Below are positions 15,601-30,600 of a stretch of DNA of 64,000 nucleotides, one piece after another (positions within the stretch are counted from its first letter, which is position 1; every line of letters begins with the position of its first letter). This DNA is from Chimonanthus salicifolius (lineage: Eukaryota > Streptophyta > Magnoliopsida > Laurales > Calycanthaceae): contig CM023532.1 in assembly GCA_013350335.1 (NCBI GenBank), positions 35,465,708 to 35,529,707 on the forward strand, given 5' to 3'. The translations under genes and the position numbers were made by a program. A model generated the notes under the pieces. That model was not told where the DNA came from and did no database searches. It saw nothing but the letters and a program-made list of their open reading frames with translations.

Positions 15601-18600
15601 TCAAACTAGGTTCAACCATCAGTGCACGGTTTGAATAGGTTTTTAAACCATCCTAAGGAAAAAATCGTAAAAACCCTTTCCAACCCGCGGTTGAAACAAG
15701 TTATTCAATTACGCCCGTCACTCACGACCTATGAGAACCATCTCACATGAAACGATCCATAACACCTTTTGTTTTCCTTCTTCAAGCGAACCGATCCACC
15801 TCTGAGACAGAGAGACAGGAACGGAAGAGAAAAACAGTGAGAGAGTAGGAGAAGAAAGAGGGAAGAACATGCAAGGATGAAAGAAGAAAGAAAATCCAAG
15901 CAAGAGAGCACTCGCACGAGCTGAGAGAAAGAAAAGGAAGAAAGAAAGGAAAGAAGAAAAGGCCCAGCAGGATGAAGAAGAGGCCCAACTAGAGTCAAAC
16001 CCGGATTCAAGTTTGGGATTTTTTTCTTTCTTGTTTCGTGATAATAAAGGCCTATAAATTCAGGCATAGGCCAAGCATTGTAAGCATGTCCAGTTGAGTG
16101 AGTTTATTTGAAGCTTTAGGCTTTGTTTAAGTCTCCCAAGTAAAGTAAGTCCTATTGGGGTTCTTTGAATTTTAATTTGGGTTTGTGATTTAGAATTGAA
16201 TTTAATCTAAGTATTTGGGTTTCAATTTTTGCATGGTGAAGTTAATTTCATGTCTTGCAATTTTCTCAATATTGATAAAATTATAATTCAGAAGGCTCAA
16301 TGAATGTCGAATCGAATTAGTGCCGGATTTAATTTCCAAGCATGCATATGATTGCTTAAATTGCATTTAATTGCGGATCTCAGTTATTTGCTTAATTGTG
16401 AATCTCAAATATTTAATTGTGGGAACAAGAATATTTTTTATGAAAATATAATGTCTTATATTTATTTAATAATTAATAATTTAATATGATTTATAATATC
16501 ACGTAGATGCACAGGTTTGACCGAGTTTGACTAAGGTTCAACCTCGATCAAACCTTATTAAACCCAACCTTCCACTAAGACGATATGAATCATTGGTCAC
16601 GAAAGACCAATGAATCAAAAGATGATCCACATCTTCCAAAGCCTGGAAACAGGGCAAGCACTAACCAAGAATCTTCCCCTCTTACGCAAATTGTCTTGAG
16701 TTAGAATTTCCCCCAAACTGGCGGTCCAAAGGAAGTTGATGGCACGAGGTGGGGCCTTAGAGAACTAGAATGAATGGATCCACCTGTTCCACAATCAAGT
16801 CAAAGGCACATTGGTTGTTCCACTCATAGAAAGACTTAAACCGAAAATTCACCATAAGAATTAGGCCTACAAAAGCAATAAATCATCCTCCAAGGCACAA
16901 ATCCAAATAGAAACAGGGAGTAGGAGCTGAGAGAAGTTATCCGCTTCAGCATATAACAAGTTCCGATAGAAACGAATATCCCGCACAATCTGGTTGGAAG
17001 CCAAGAGTGGTAATTATCAATGTAACCATCGGATGAGGTGGACAAGCGGTGGAGGGAATGAAAGCGGGTAGCTAGAGGGGTGGAGTCAATCTGAGTCAAT
17101 CGCCTCACCCCACTTTAAACCGAATGCCTTGTTTGAATTTTTCTACACAAGCACAAATAGTCCTCCACATAACTGATACTCTACGAGGAGCACAGTTAAT
17201 GTCCCAACCATAGAACCAATCCCTTACTTGGAGATAAGAAGGGACTTCCAAGGGAATTCCTCATCCAAACTGATCCTCCACAACCATTTGGAAAGAAAAG
17301 CAACACTCACGTCCTTGATTGGCCGAACTCTAAGACCTACCGCTTCGATGGGGAAGCAGACTTGATGCCAACTAACAAGGCACTCCTTCCTTTTCTCCTC
17401 CTGATTGCCCCTAGAGGGAATCTTTCATAGTTCTTTCAAAGGATAAGATAACTTTCGTAGGGAACTTGAACGCCGACAAGAAGAAAACAGGTAGAGCCTA
17501 AATAACAAACTTCAAAACAGTAATCCAGTCAAAAGACCAATATTTTCCTCTCCATGATGAACGACGTTTACTGAATTTATTGATGATGGGCTTCTACAAA
17601 GAGTAACCAAGGGAACCAATGCAAAGAGGGAGACCCAATAAAGTAGAGGTAGAGACGCTGCTTCACATCCCAAAAGGCCTGCCAACCTACATAGCTCATC
17701 ACCTCCGTGGTTAATGCCAATGATTTCACTCTTTTGGTAGTTGATGCAAAGGAAGGAGGAAAGCTCAAACCATCTGAGTGGTGATCCCAGATTCCTGATT
17801 GACTCTTCTTCAGCCTCGCAAAAAATTATGGCATCATAAACAACCGTAGGTGGTGGAATACAAGAGAAGAATGTTCTATTATGAAGCTACTAATCAAAGA
17901 AAAATCCACTGCTTCTGAAAGGAGAAGACTAAAAGCTTCCACAACCATGATGAACAAAGTTGGGGAGAGAGGGTCTCTTCACCGAAGACCATAAGAGCTA
18001 CAGAAGAAACCTTTGGAAGACCCATTGGTAAGTATTCAGAAATATGCGGAGGAGAAACACACTGCAATCCAAAGACACCACTTCTAGCCAAAACCCATAC
18101 AGGAAAGGACAAACTGAAGGAACCCAATCAACCATGTCAAATGCCTTCTCCAAATCTAATTTGCAAAGGATACCTTTCCTTCGAGATTGTTGAGAATCGA
18201 TACACTCATAGGCCGTAATAACATCCAAGATTTGCCTGCCATCAACACCAGCCGATTGAAATGGAGATGAAGCCAGGGAGGATGGCTTTCAATCCATTTG
18301 CAAGAATCTTGGTCCGGATCTTACAATGGCTGCCCAATAAACTGATCTGCCAAAATCCTTGAGTGAAGATGCCAATCCTCTTGGGAACAAGAACAATAAA
18401 GGTTGCTACAAGCTAGAAAGACTCCCACTTTGATGAAACTCCTCAACGAAAAGCGACATGATATTGCTTAACCACATCCCAGAAAGTCTTGAAAAGAGCT
18501 ATAGGAAACACAACCTTTATTATTGCAACAGCGACAAGCCAACTATACTGGGACAATGAAACTGATGATCAGGTTAGATGAACCTCCACAGGGTTCAGCA

Positions 18601-21600
18601 AAAATCAAATATATACTTGAACTATTGCGGACCCGAATGTCAAATTCAGTACCAAAAGCAAAGAACAGTAAAAGCAGGGCAGATTACCCAATCACTGGAG
18701 GATCAAAATATAGAGAAAAATCAAAGCAAATGGGTTAATTATCCAGCAATGACTGGTAAAAGAGGTTAAACAACCATGCAAAGGAATAACCTGAAACAAA
18801 CAGCACTTGTCATAACTAAAAGAAAGCAGAACATATTCCTCCTAGTGTTCCAACTTCTAGATAACAAACACAGATTTAAATTACTCCTTCAAGAATAAAT
18901 ACAGTAACAGTGTCAGACCTTTTCAGGGTCATGTAAGGCAATCCAAATGCCTGTTGCAACATGAATATTTTGGGGAATACAGCGACCAGAGACGGCTGGA
19001 ACACATTTGATGGCGTTTAAGCAAGCAAGCCTCACATGTGTATCTTTAGCATAAACTCCACATAGAGCCTGTTTGAGTAACCTCAAATGGAATAAATTAA
19101 ATTTATCATAAAATATGTACTCAAAAGTTGTGAACTTATAAGAAGGGGCATACAGTGGCAAGTTCATCCGGTTGCAAGCCAAGACATAATTCATTTAACA
19201 TCGACCCAATTGATGCTTGATATGCTGGTACAACGCTGAGGACATGATAAAGAACCTATAAAATATAAGATTAATAAACTTAGCCAAATGCCTTACCATT
19301 TAAAATAGATGTACAAGGTTTAAAGGAGTTACTGATAGCATTTGAAGTCGAGGAAGAGGTAGTATAGGATCCAAGTGCAAAGACATAATCTGAAGCACAT
19401 CATCATGCAGTCCCGTCTTCTTTAAAGACAACAGAATTTGCTCCATGATCTGACAACAATAGTAGTATAAGAAAAATAGATAAACACTGAACTACAATAA
19501 TAAATCATCACAAAGAGAATAATATGAAAAGAGAGGTACCGGGAAAACAAAGGTAAAAGAATCTGCCGGTAAAGGTCCACCTTTGCAGGATATCGACAAG
19601 CCTGCAATTATTTTCTCAAAAAGACCAATAGACGGCTTTTCTTGGATGTCCCCTTCACCAGTTGATGAAATCAGTTCTGAAAGAATATGTCCTTCCTTGG
19701 TGGAAATTATATGCAACGCAGCAGCAATTTCTGGTGCCCAATTACAAAGAGGAGGAGCAATACATTTTGCAAGCTTCAGCATTGTCTCAAATGCTGCATC
19801 ACTTATTATCGGTGACTGGAGCAAAGGATCAACAAAATTTACCTGTTGTCACAATGAAGAAAACATCATTTGATGCAGAAGAAAAAACACCAGATAGAGC
19901 TATATCTACACAAATGAAGAATTCATTTAAGCCAACTCAAACAAAATACGAACTTAATTTATTTTCGATACAGAGCATTATGACCATAACTAAATAATGA
20001 AATGAAGTGCCAAATAAAATCTAAAATACATCCACAAGACAAACAATGAGAATTAACCATAGATTCATGGAACTGACATAAATAATTCATAATCACAAGG
20101 AACTTTAAACCATATATCATAAGCTTGCATTAATTTTCATCCCATTCATGGGCAATGCAAGTTGCAAGTTATTGTTTCATGCTCTTATTGTAAAATAGAA
20201 AACTGAAGGGAAAGGCAACTAGAGTAGAATTCTGCAGTATGCACAATCAAATGATCCCACTTTTCGATAGTGCAGAAAAAATTGAAGTGTTCACCCCTGT
20301 ATAAAGCAATATCACAAGCTTGTGATATCAAGTCCAAAGGCTCTATTCACTTCACAATGGTGTAAATCTACAAAAGAGCTTCCGGTGAAGCATTTGATAA
20401 CTTGATTTTTAACGATATTTGACCAGAAAGAAGGGAAGAAAGAGAAGGGCTCCAAAACAACCTGTCATACTGTCTGACGCATGCATGAAAATGTCTAAGG
20501 ATTTGAATTACAGGCAGATATGCACAAATTCAATAATGTGAATGCATTTTTTAAGCATCAGTGTACTTTTGAATCAATAAATAAAGCCAGTAATAGAAAC
20601 AGGAAACTATGATGGTTTCAGTAGTAGAAGAAAACTGTTATCGGTATATGGGCTCTAGAAAAATGAATTAGAAAAGGATAAAAATGCATAACCTAAAAAG
20701 TGGTATGGCATTTCTTCCATCGAGAAACATGGACAAGAAGAAAGCAAATGAAAAACATGTGGTAATGTGCTCACCAGCAAAGGTAGTTGACCGTGAGCAA
20801 ATACTGGATTAGCGGTAACCATGTCCCCAAGTGCTCTCAGAATCACTGAGAGATTCTTCTGTATACACCTAACCTTCTCACGGATATCAGACTCCTCCCT
20901 AAGGAGCAATTCACGTGCCTCTTCCTTTGCGGACTTGCCTTTGTCTGTTTGGACTGCTACAAAACATTTAGCCAAAAAAAATTGTTTTAAATTGGTAGAA
21001 GGGAAAAATTCAAAAAAAAAATAATAATAATAATTAGAAAACAAGCAATAATTGTAATGGAGACGTGCCATTCTTTTTTGTTGCCTTTCCAGCATCTTTT
21101 TTCCCCATAGCTACAGCTTTACTTGTCTCTTTCTGTACAGGTGGGGTAGATCGGAGTTGGTCCTATACCAAAAACACAAACGTATAAATGCATTCAGCTA
21201 TCAAATAATGCAAACTTAAAGGTAATATACAAATAAGAATAACACTTTGTAATTGTCTGAGGAAAGTGTAAGGAAACACAAAGATACCAAGTCATCCTGA
21301 TCATCATAAACCCGAAAACGCCCCTTTGCTTGTTTTGTGTTTTTAACAGCAACAGACTCAGCAATATAAACACCTTGTTCACTTGAGAGCACTCCTTCGG
21401 GAGTGTGAAAAATCTGGGATTTAAAATATTTATTAAAAAAAGATGATGCAAATAGATTCAGTTCAGTGACTCCAACAAAGAAGGAAAAAAAAGTAAATCT
21501 CAAAGCAATGAGAATACATAGGCACACAAAGTTCATCATAAATTAGAAAATTGGTAACCTAAAAGTGCCTAATTGTACATATGATGGTGCAATTCTTTGG

Positions 21601-24600
21601 ATCCAAAATCATGGACACAAATGTTGTATGCATATCATAGGATACAATATTCAATGATTAATTTATTAGTTTTGCAAATAATAGCTTAAGCTCATTGATG
21701 CGGACATCCCAACATACGAAGTTTTCCAAAGGTGGAGGAAGGAGAAGAAGGCCCACATCTCACTGTGGGTTGATGACATAGCAGATTGAAGACCTCATGT
21801 GTTTACTGTAGTCAAGGCAGAGAGGGACCTGGACTGCAATGACTGATGTGGGGCATCAAAAGCTCAACCTATGCTAAATGAAATTCATGACGACAATTAG
21901 AGAAGAGTGGGCCCAATATGAATTTATTTGCCGACATTGTACTTTAAATGCACCAAAGAATCGAGAGCGGAAAGAGATGACCCGAATTCCAAAATTTACA
22001 AAATTCCAAAATCCCAGAATTACCCAATTAGCCTACCCAATACCCAATTAAATGTCAATTACCTAATGCCCCAATTAAGACCCCATTGGCCAAACCTACC
22101 CAATTGCAAAGCAATTTGACCGATCCCACCAATAATCCTCACATCCCATTCTGGCTAAAGCAATTGCCAAATTCATCAAAAATCCCATTAGGTTCCAAAT
22201 TGCCTAAGTTGAAAATTAATGTATAAAGGCAAGGTCCAATTCGTTGAAGCTTAACTTTGCAATTACAAAATGGTGGAAAGCAAAGGATTTGTGGAAACGA
22301 AAGATGCCAATTCGGTGGAGTCTTAGTTAGAATATTCATTTTGTTTTTTATTTTGGTTTTCAAAAATAAATCCACTCAAAGTATGGACAGTAGGTGTGTT
22401 TTTAGATTTAGAAATTGGCTGTTTTTATTTTGTCTATGTTTTTTTTTTTTTGAAAAGTAATTTTGTCTTTGTTTAGCAATTGCTTGGCCAACCAAGGTTT
22501 AGATGATTTATTTAAGACCAACTTATGTAATGTTTTGAATAGAATAGTATTGAATTATTATGGAGAGAATTCTCTTGCCTCCGTGGAGTTGTGTTTTGTA
22601 AGGCTTCTCAAGCCAAGGATTTTGCAAATAAGTACCAGTTTATTTAATTCAATTATATCTTATTGTTTTTAGATCAAGTGTGCTATTTTTCAAATTTCAA
22701 TTAGTCTCTTTTAATTCTCGCTTCTGCAACGTTCATTCAATTTAATTAAAAGAGAACTTAAATCAAATTTCCAAAAGCATAATTGGATTTCTGAGAAACT
22801 TGTTCGATTCGGGCTTTGTTTGGCAAACCCATAATCAAGGCAGAATCGTTTCAGTTAACCGCGAGGTGTGGGTCCTTAGAGACCATACTCTGAACTGCAC
22901 GTCTGAGGCGAATCTTACAAATTCAACCCAGGCATGCATCTGTAACTTAGTGCTATAGACGTTACTTAACTGATCAATGACAGTTAGCAGAGAGGGATTG
23001 TGTTTTGTAAATAGTTTACAGCAGCTAGGTACTGCTTTGTGGGTAGTTTATAGCAGTTAATTCCATCAGGTACTGCATTATGGGTAGTTTACAGCAGTTA
23101 ATTGTGGGTAGTTACAGGTACAAAGTTGTGAGTAGTTACTGTGTTTTATAAATAGGACTGTACTTAGAGAAGAGAGGACAGCAATGAATTATTGAAATAT
23201 TTTTCTTATCGAAGCATGTTGGGATAAGACCTCTTATGAAGCCAAGGAGTGATTTCCATGCTATTTCTGTTTTTTCTTCAAAGATATTTCTCTAGATCTT
23301 CCTTGTAGCTTTTGTTTGCATGTGAAACTGGTTTAAAACCTCATTTAAAAACCCATCACCTAACCCAAATTCCATCTTTTAGATGGGTTTCAACCCCAGC
23401 TTTCGACAATAAAATTCATTGTTGTTGTTTGGCCTACTTGATGTATAAAAACAAATTACTAGTTGCTGGAAAATTTTCAGATTATCGAAACTCTTGAGAG
23501 ATTAACTATTCATGTTGAATTTTATTATCTAAACCTAGTTGTGCCTTAAACCTTTCTTCTTTTTTTTTCCCTTAAAACAAAATCCTTAAAGAGGTTAGGA
23601 GAATTTGAATTGATTATTGGGCTGATTTCCTAACCTAGTGGAAGTCCAGAATTCCATGGACCCTCGTGGATAATTCTAAGGTATATAATTGTGGGATTGT
23701 GACATGGCTTCAAACTTTAACAAATTTTGCCTACGAGGGATTTCTTATTTGCACATGATTTTTTTTTTTAAAGGTAACTTCATTAAATCAAAAAGGAAAA
23801 CAAAGAGGAGAAATCAGGCCAAGAGAAGCCCGACAAACTAAAAAGAACATATTCCCTCCCCAAAATTACAAATAAGTATTTACAACTTCTAAATCCATGA
23901 ATAACCCCTGATGAGCCTAATCGTCTACAGCGGAATTACTGACCGAGGAGCCCAAGCAATCTTAAAATTAAAAGAAGCAATACTATGCCAAATTCTTTCT
24001 ATTTTGTTCAAGTAAACCCACAGGCATTGAAAACCCAAAGCCCAACCAACTACTACCTTAGAATCATCTTCTACTAACCTCTCATGAACTCCTAACTTCT
24101 CCAACTCCAGAATTCCATGCCACAAAGCAAATAACTCCACCTCAATTACAGAGCCATTAATAAAAGGCCCAGCAAAGGAGAGCACCAAAGATCCCATATC
24201 ATTCTGAATGATTCCACCATACCCAGCCCGACCAATCTCACGCATACAGCTTCCATCAAACTTGAGCTTAAGAATTCTTATTTGCACATGATTAGCATGA
24301 TATTTTATAATTTTTATTGTCTTGGTAATTTTTGTTAATCTCAACTCATTAGATTTTAAGCCATTGCATAGTCCTACATCACTCATAATCAAAATATAAT
24401 CTGAAAATATTGACAAAAATATTAAAAAGGTAAAAACATCAAAATAATTAAAAAAAAAGGGTGTACATATGCATGTACATGTGCCATCACCTTAATATCA
24501 TTTTCAGACAAATTGTCATGAGAAATCCGATCTGGAAGCCCATGTAGATACTGGAATAGACAGGAATGTTAGAAGTAGAAATGCACCCGTTTAGATAGAC

Positions 24601-27600
24601 CAACCGACAGATGGAGACCTTGATACGAAAAAAACAGACTGCAGTAGAAGAGATACTGGAAGCATATAAACTGACCTTTTCAAACTCTAAAAAGGTCTCT
24701 CTCGGTATAATAGACATTAGAGTTGATAGCGAACTAATAGCAGCATCTTGTTCAAGGGTGTTCACGCTAAACAGCCCCATTGGTCCCAATAGATCCTGAG
24801 AGGTACAGTATTTTCACAATGGAGATGGAAAATAACATAAAACAACATCTATAAAAGTAAACCACTTGACCACCTCTGAAAAATGTATACGAACTGCACA
24901 ACATGCAAAAGGTGATACACTGGCCAAATTGTGGACAAATAAATTAACACATTCTTTGCTAAAGACAAATATAATAAATCAGACAGCATTCAGCAGAGTA
25001 AATAAAAAGAAAGAAACAGTATCATTTGGATAGCATAATATGTTTCTTCAAAGCTAACGTCTTCCTTTCTTCTTCTTCTTCATCATCATCAAGGCTAAAA
25101 TCCCATCTATTTGAGTTGGCTTCTCGAGTTCTATTTCTCCATTTGACTCTATTATAAACCACATAGTCAATCACTCCACTATCTATCATTTCCTAATTTA
25201 TCTCTTTCCTCCTCTTCCCCTTTTTAGCAACAAGCAGTATGAAGCATTCCTTTTGGTGGTTGAAAATTCTATCAAGAAACAGGTACCAACATAAGAAACA
25301 AGAACCAGATTCCCTTTTTAAAAGGTTGGTTAAAATTTGAATGTTCATGAAATATGTGTACAGCAAACATCTGCTTGCACACTTCAAAGACATATACTCC
25401 AAGGTATACCCCTTCATTTTGTATTGATTTTCTGATTTTTATCTATGGTTCTAGTTCAGATTCATGTGAACATTGTATTAGTTTTAAAAATTAGTGATTG
25501 CATCTACTTCAGATCTTCAAAAAATCAGTGATTTTTATCTATAATTCTAGTTCAGATTCATGTGATCGTAGTAGTAGTTTAAAAAATTAGTGATTGCATC
25601 TACTTCAGATCTTCAACATGATCTTGCTAGCAATGCTTCAAAATCAGGGTCAGGAATAGTAAAGAGAAAGTACACTAAACTTTTTCAATCTATTTTTAGT
25701 GCAGTCATATTCCAAATAGCCCATTGGTACTTGAAGGATAATTTCTCATTGACAGGCATTTCTCTTGAGACCACTCTCTAAAGCCACGAGAAAAATTAAT
25801 AATGTGAACAACTCCCACTTGCAACCATTGTCAGATGTAATGTTTCTTAAGTAAGAAACACTTTCACAGTCCATAGATCATTATTTTAACTTTTAAAAGG
25901 ACCTAAAGGCAATAATGAAAAGAACAATACACTTCTAACAATTCAAAAACAATAATTATATATGTATATGAAAACAATAATTCTATGTATACCTGTTAGA
26001 GTCACTTGCATGTAGAGGCCTCTATCAGACATCTAACAAAAGGCTAAACATAACAATTTTGCATTTTTTAAGATGAAAACAGATTGATTTTTCTAGTCAG
26101 ATTACCTTGCAGATCGTCCCCAAATTTGCAGAAATAATGTTGACAAAATCAAACCCATGCCTTCGCAAGTTTCTTAGAAGTCTCTGTAAATTGACCCAAG
26201 CCACAAATATAACATTGGAATTCAGAGAACGGCATTGATACACACTTGCATGGCTTAAATAAACAAACTGAAGGTGTCACAAACAAAACATGGAAGACGT
26301 ACAAAAATTCACTGAAAACCTAACATCAATATGTCAAAGTATAAAGCAAGCAGCAGAAGTCTTCAATGCAGTCTTTGACACCCTTTTTTCACCACTCAAC
26401 AACACAGAAACTAAGAAACCAATATATATACATACAAATTTTCCTTTTCATGATTAATAGGAACATATGCACCAACCCCCATCAACATCCCTCTTTTGGA
26501 TAGTGTAATATAAAAAGAACCAGTTGACATTTTCCACAGATGCATGAACTCACCACTAGAAAGTAGTAAATCAAATACAATGCACACATCACCAGAAAAT
26601 ACATATATGCACTAAATAAAGGCATGCTTTGGGTTCAACAGAGTGAACCTTCACCTTAACGGTAAGACCTTTTTTGGAGATCCAAATATTCTTGGATAAG
26701 ACATCATAACTCCCAGGTGTAGAACAAAAACCTACTAGATTTGATGTCCAACTGCATCACCCCTGAAATCAGTACAATGACCAAGGGCATCCATGCTCAT
26801 AGGACTAAACTAAACAGGTTGAGTGGAGTCAACGTGGAATAATAGGAGTCAATTTAAATTGCAATAAAGCACAAAATCTAAAATAATTTAAAAAAAAAAA
26901 AAAAAATGGGTTCTGAAGATGGAAGGGGTGAATTTGAAAACTTGACATAAAACTTTAGTTATACCTTCAAGAAAGAAAATGTAATGAACTAATGACTAGT
27001 GAACTCATCGATCATTCAAGAGTTTGGATTACAAGGCAGTTAACAAGGGTATAATGTAGGGGAAAAAAACAGGAATTCAAGAGTTTGGATGAATAACTGT
27101 CATCTTTCCATTCAAAAATAACAATGACAATCTGCTACACTTTTAACTTTTCAATGAATTGTCCACATGTGAAGTGATGGTCATTCCTAACAATACCAAC
27201 ATAACAATGCTGCTTATGCAACCTCAGTTGCTCGTGTACTCTTCAAACAAATTCTTTACAATATAGCCCAGAGAGGGTTGGCCTAATGGTCAAGAAGCTC
27301 CCCTCATGAAGGGAGATCTCGAGTTCAATTCACGCTTAAACACCTCTAGGCCACTCCCCATGGGCTTACTCCTCATCGCTTGAACCCGGTATTTGTGTGT
27401 AGGGAGGTGTGCACATACCCAAAGGATTAGTTGGGTAAAGTCCCCTATGGGTGAGACGCCTGGACACCTTCAATCATCAAAAAAAAAAATCATTTTTCAC
27501 ACTGTTGAAATATGAGAGCATACAAGAAACCCACAACCTCCTCCCAACTTGATCAAAACTCCTCCACAATCATTTGTTCTTCTTCCACTATAAGGTCAAA

Positions 27601-30600
27601 TATGACATCACCAACCTCAGTTTCCATTTGTCTCGGATCTCATTGTACTATAGCTTCATATGGATTTAAGAATGCAATTTACAGTTCTCAACCCACACAA
27701 CTCACATTTGGAATTTTTTTCAAGTGATGATAATTTTTTTGAGAAAAAAAAAAAAGATAGGAAATATCATATTTCAATAACAGAAGGAAAAGTCACTGCA
27801 AAACAAAGATACTTCCATAGAACCATTGGGGAGGTGAAGAACCCAAAACAAGAGATAAAAGTGATACAAATATTATAAATTTATATAAACAATAAGTGAA
27901 TCCATGAATCCTAAGTTCGGGGATTCGCCAAACCAAAGACCTCATACTAGCAACAGATTCAAACAAGCATACCTATATTCATGCCAAATAGCAAAAATCA
28001 ATGCTAGAGTAGATCAATTGGCATCAAGCTTAGACATATTTATAGAGAGGAGTACCTTCCACACTGCATTTCTGCAGGCAGTGTTAACAATATATGGGTG
28101 GTGGGAGCAAAAAACAAGCTTAGTACATGTGCTTGGACCACTGGTAAGAGCAGTTGATGAAATCAAAAGCAAAGCCTTGACCAGAATCTCAGAAGATGGA
28201 ACGAAGGGAATTTGAGCATCCGTACAATTTTCTGTGTCACTACAGAGGCATAAGGTTAAAAGCAATATCCCAAATTAAAGTATATCAAAATTAATGATAA
28301 TACAATTTTCTGCAAAAAAAAAAATGAAATCATGTCGAAGAGAAATGAAGGAAGAGAGATGAATTCAAGTACAACAAAAACAATTGAATGCAGTTGAAAT
28401 ACTATTTAGAAATTTTGAATGCACATAACAAATTTCAGCGAGCCAAACAGCATTCATTCCCCTTTGCAAAAATGTATGCATGAATCGAACACAGTAAACA
28501 GGCTTCAATGTTGATCAGAATATACCTTTTTCTCAGAAGAAGCATTCTCTCTCCAATAAGAGAAAGCCAATTTGTAAATTCACTTAAGAGATCTTCAGAC
28601 AACTGTGGAACAGCAGAGGAAATTCTTTTCGTAGTGTCATGAGCCACCCTACGAACATCCCAGCTCAGATGGCATAGTAGGTGGAGGATCAACTGTATAA
28701 TGGCAGTGCGCTTAGTATAAGAGTTTAAAAGCATAAAAGAGAGAAACATGAAGACAATTGCTCATTACCATACCTGTAACATTGATTTAACTGAGAAGTT
28801 CTCCAACACTCTGCACGAAGAATAATGAAATGACAATGCCAAATCGATTCAAAGATGTCAATAAATAAACAAGTCATTAATCCATCATTCCCGTAAAGAA
28901 GCATGTTACCAATGAAATGAAGTAAAAACCTGTGAAAATGTTCCACTAGAACCACCTCGAGAAGGTCCAGACATGCTATACAATCCTCACTTGACAATTT
29001 AGAAGCCTGTTGAAAAAAGAGATGAAAATTTTGAAAAAGCACTGGAATAAGGGTGAAAAATCTACAAAGCAAGGGCAACAAAAGATGCAGGATTGGAGAA
29101 GAAGAGGCATTAAAGTGGAAGGAGATTCCTTCAATGAGTCAGTGGGCCAACGACTCATTGTGTCCATGGAAGCTGTTAGAGGAGGAAGAAGTGAAACAGA
29201 TTGTCCATCAGCAGAACCTAGAAGTCGTTCATGCTCTGAGGTCAACCAATGCTAAGGCTGACAATTTAGCGAAAGACAGGGTTGAATTAAATCATCTTGT
29301 AACGAGGTTTAGAATGGCTTTTTGGCCCAGTTTGGGGGTTGACCCTGTTTCATTTTTTTTTCCTTTCAGGTATGTTCCATGCAGTCCGTATTAGGCATAT
29401 TCTTTCAATAAGATTGGAACAAATCTTTTACCATTTCAAAAAAAAAAAATCAATAACAACAAAAGATCCAGGATAGAGTTACATCGAAGTAAATGGTGCA
29501 TCTGCTCAGAGAGACATTCAACTGCCGGTTTGTCATAGAGCCCATTCAGAAGATCACACAGAATGTGTTAAAAAGATTTTTCACTTTTTATTAACAGTAA
29601 TGTGGTCATAAGTTTGCAAAGAATTACATAAGAAATAGGTACTACTGAAGCTTCATGTTGTGATATCAACAGCCAGATCTTTTCTTTCAACAAAAGCTCT
29701 TCTGCAAACAGAACATCACTTACAGTTATTCCATGCACAGACAAACATGCAATTATCAATCACCTAAATGAATTCAACATTGATCGTTAACCTGCTCTAT
29801 TATCCAAAGAGGCAATCTTCGCAACTGAAAAGAGTGCATAAATTCCATCCAACCGTTGTGTGGCTTTAGTGAAACCAGTTTTTACTAGTTGGACAAGAGG
29901 TTCGAGCAAAGGTGATATCTGAGGGTAAGTAACAAAATCATTAGTGAACATGTAAACCTAATGATATGCGGCAAAACGTCACAAGAAAGAGAACACGATT
30001 TTGTAACCTTAAATAGCCACCTAACCTTTGTTGCTGTATCAGGATTCTTGCATATCACTCGCAAGCATCGAAGATGCCCTCTTCTTAAAGCTTCCTTCTC
30101 CTTTAGGCCTGTAGAAATACATGAAACAATATCTAGTTGAACAGCTTCTGTAGATCTTTTAGCCCATGAAGCCATTGCAGACAACATTGCAAGTTTCACC
30201 TCTTCACTTCCTGTATGATTAATACACTGTCACACAATTTGAAGAAACAATGGGACAGAAATAAAAAGGAAATTTTGAGAGAGAGAGAGAGAGAAGTTGG
30301 GTAAAGAGAAAACAAATAAGCCAATTACCATCATCCTTGTAACAAGACACAAGGAAGCTACATATTGGAGATGCCAGGTTGTTTAATGACTTTCCACCTG
30401 GAGCCTTTGATAATTCTTGAATTGAATTAATCATTCCTACCCTCTGATAAGCAAATGCAAGTTTTCCCTCTGAACCTGTTTGCAGTAAACTCAGAATAAG
30501 AAAAATAATGCATAATTTGCTCCTTTCTTTGGAATGATCCGTCTGCATAATTTGCTTGTTTTCAAAACTGAATTTCTAAAAGCATCCGTCTGTCAAGCAC

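Noticed and set aside
19583..19873. Plus-strand open frame over GCN1 exon 19
   Set aside because: It is the antisense shadow of a conserved coding exon on the minus strand.
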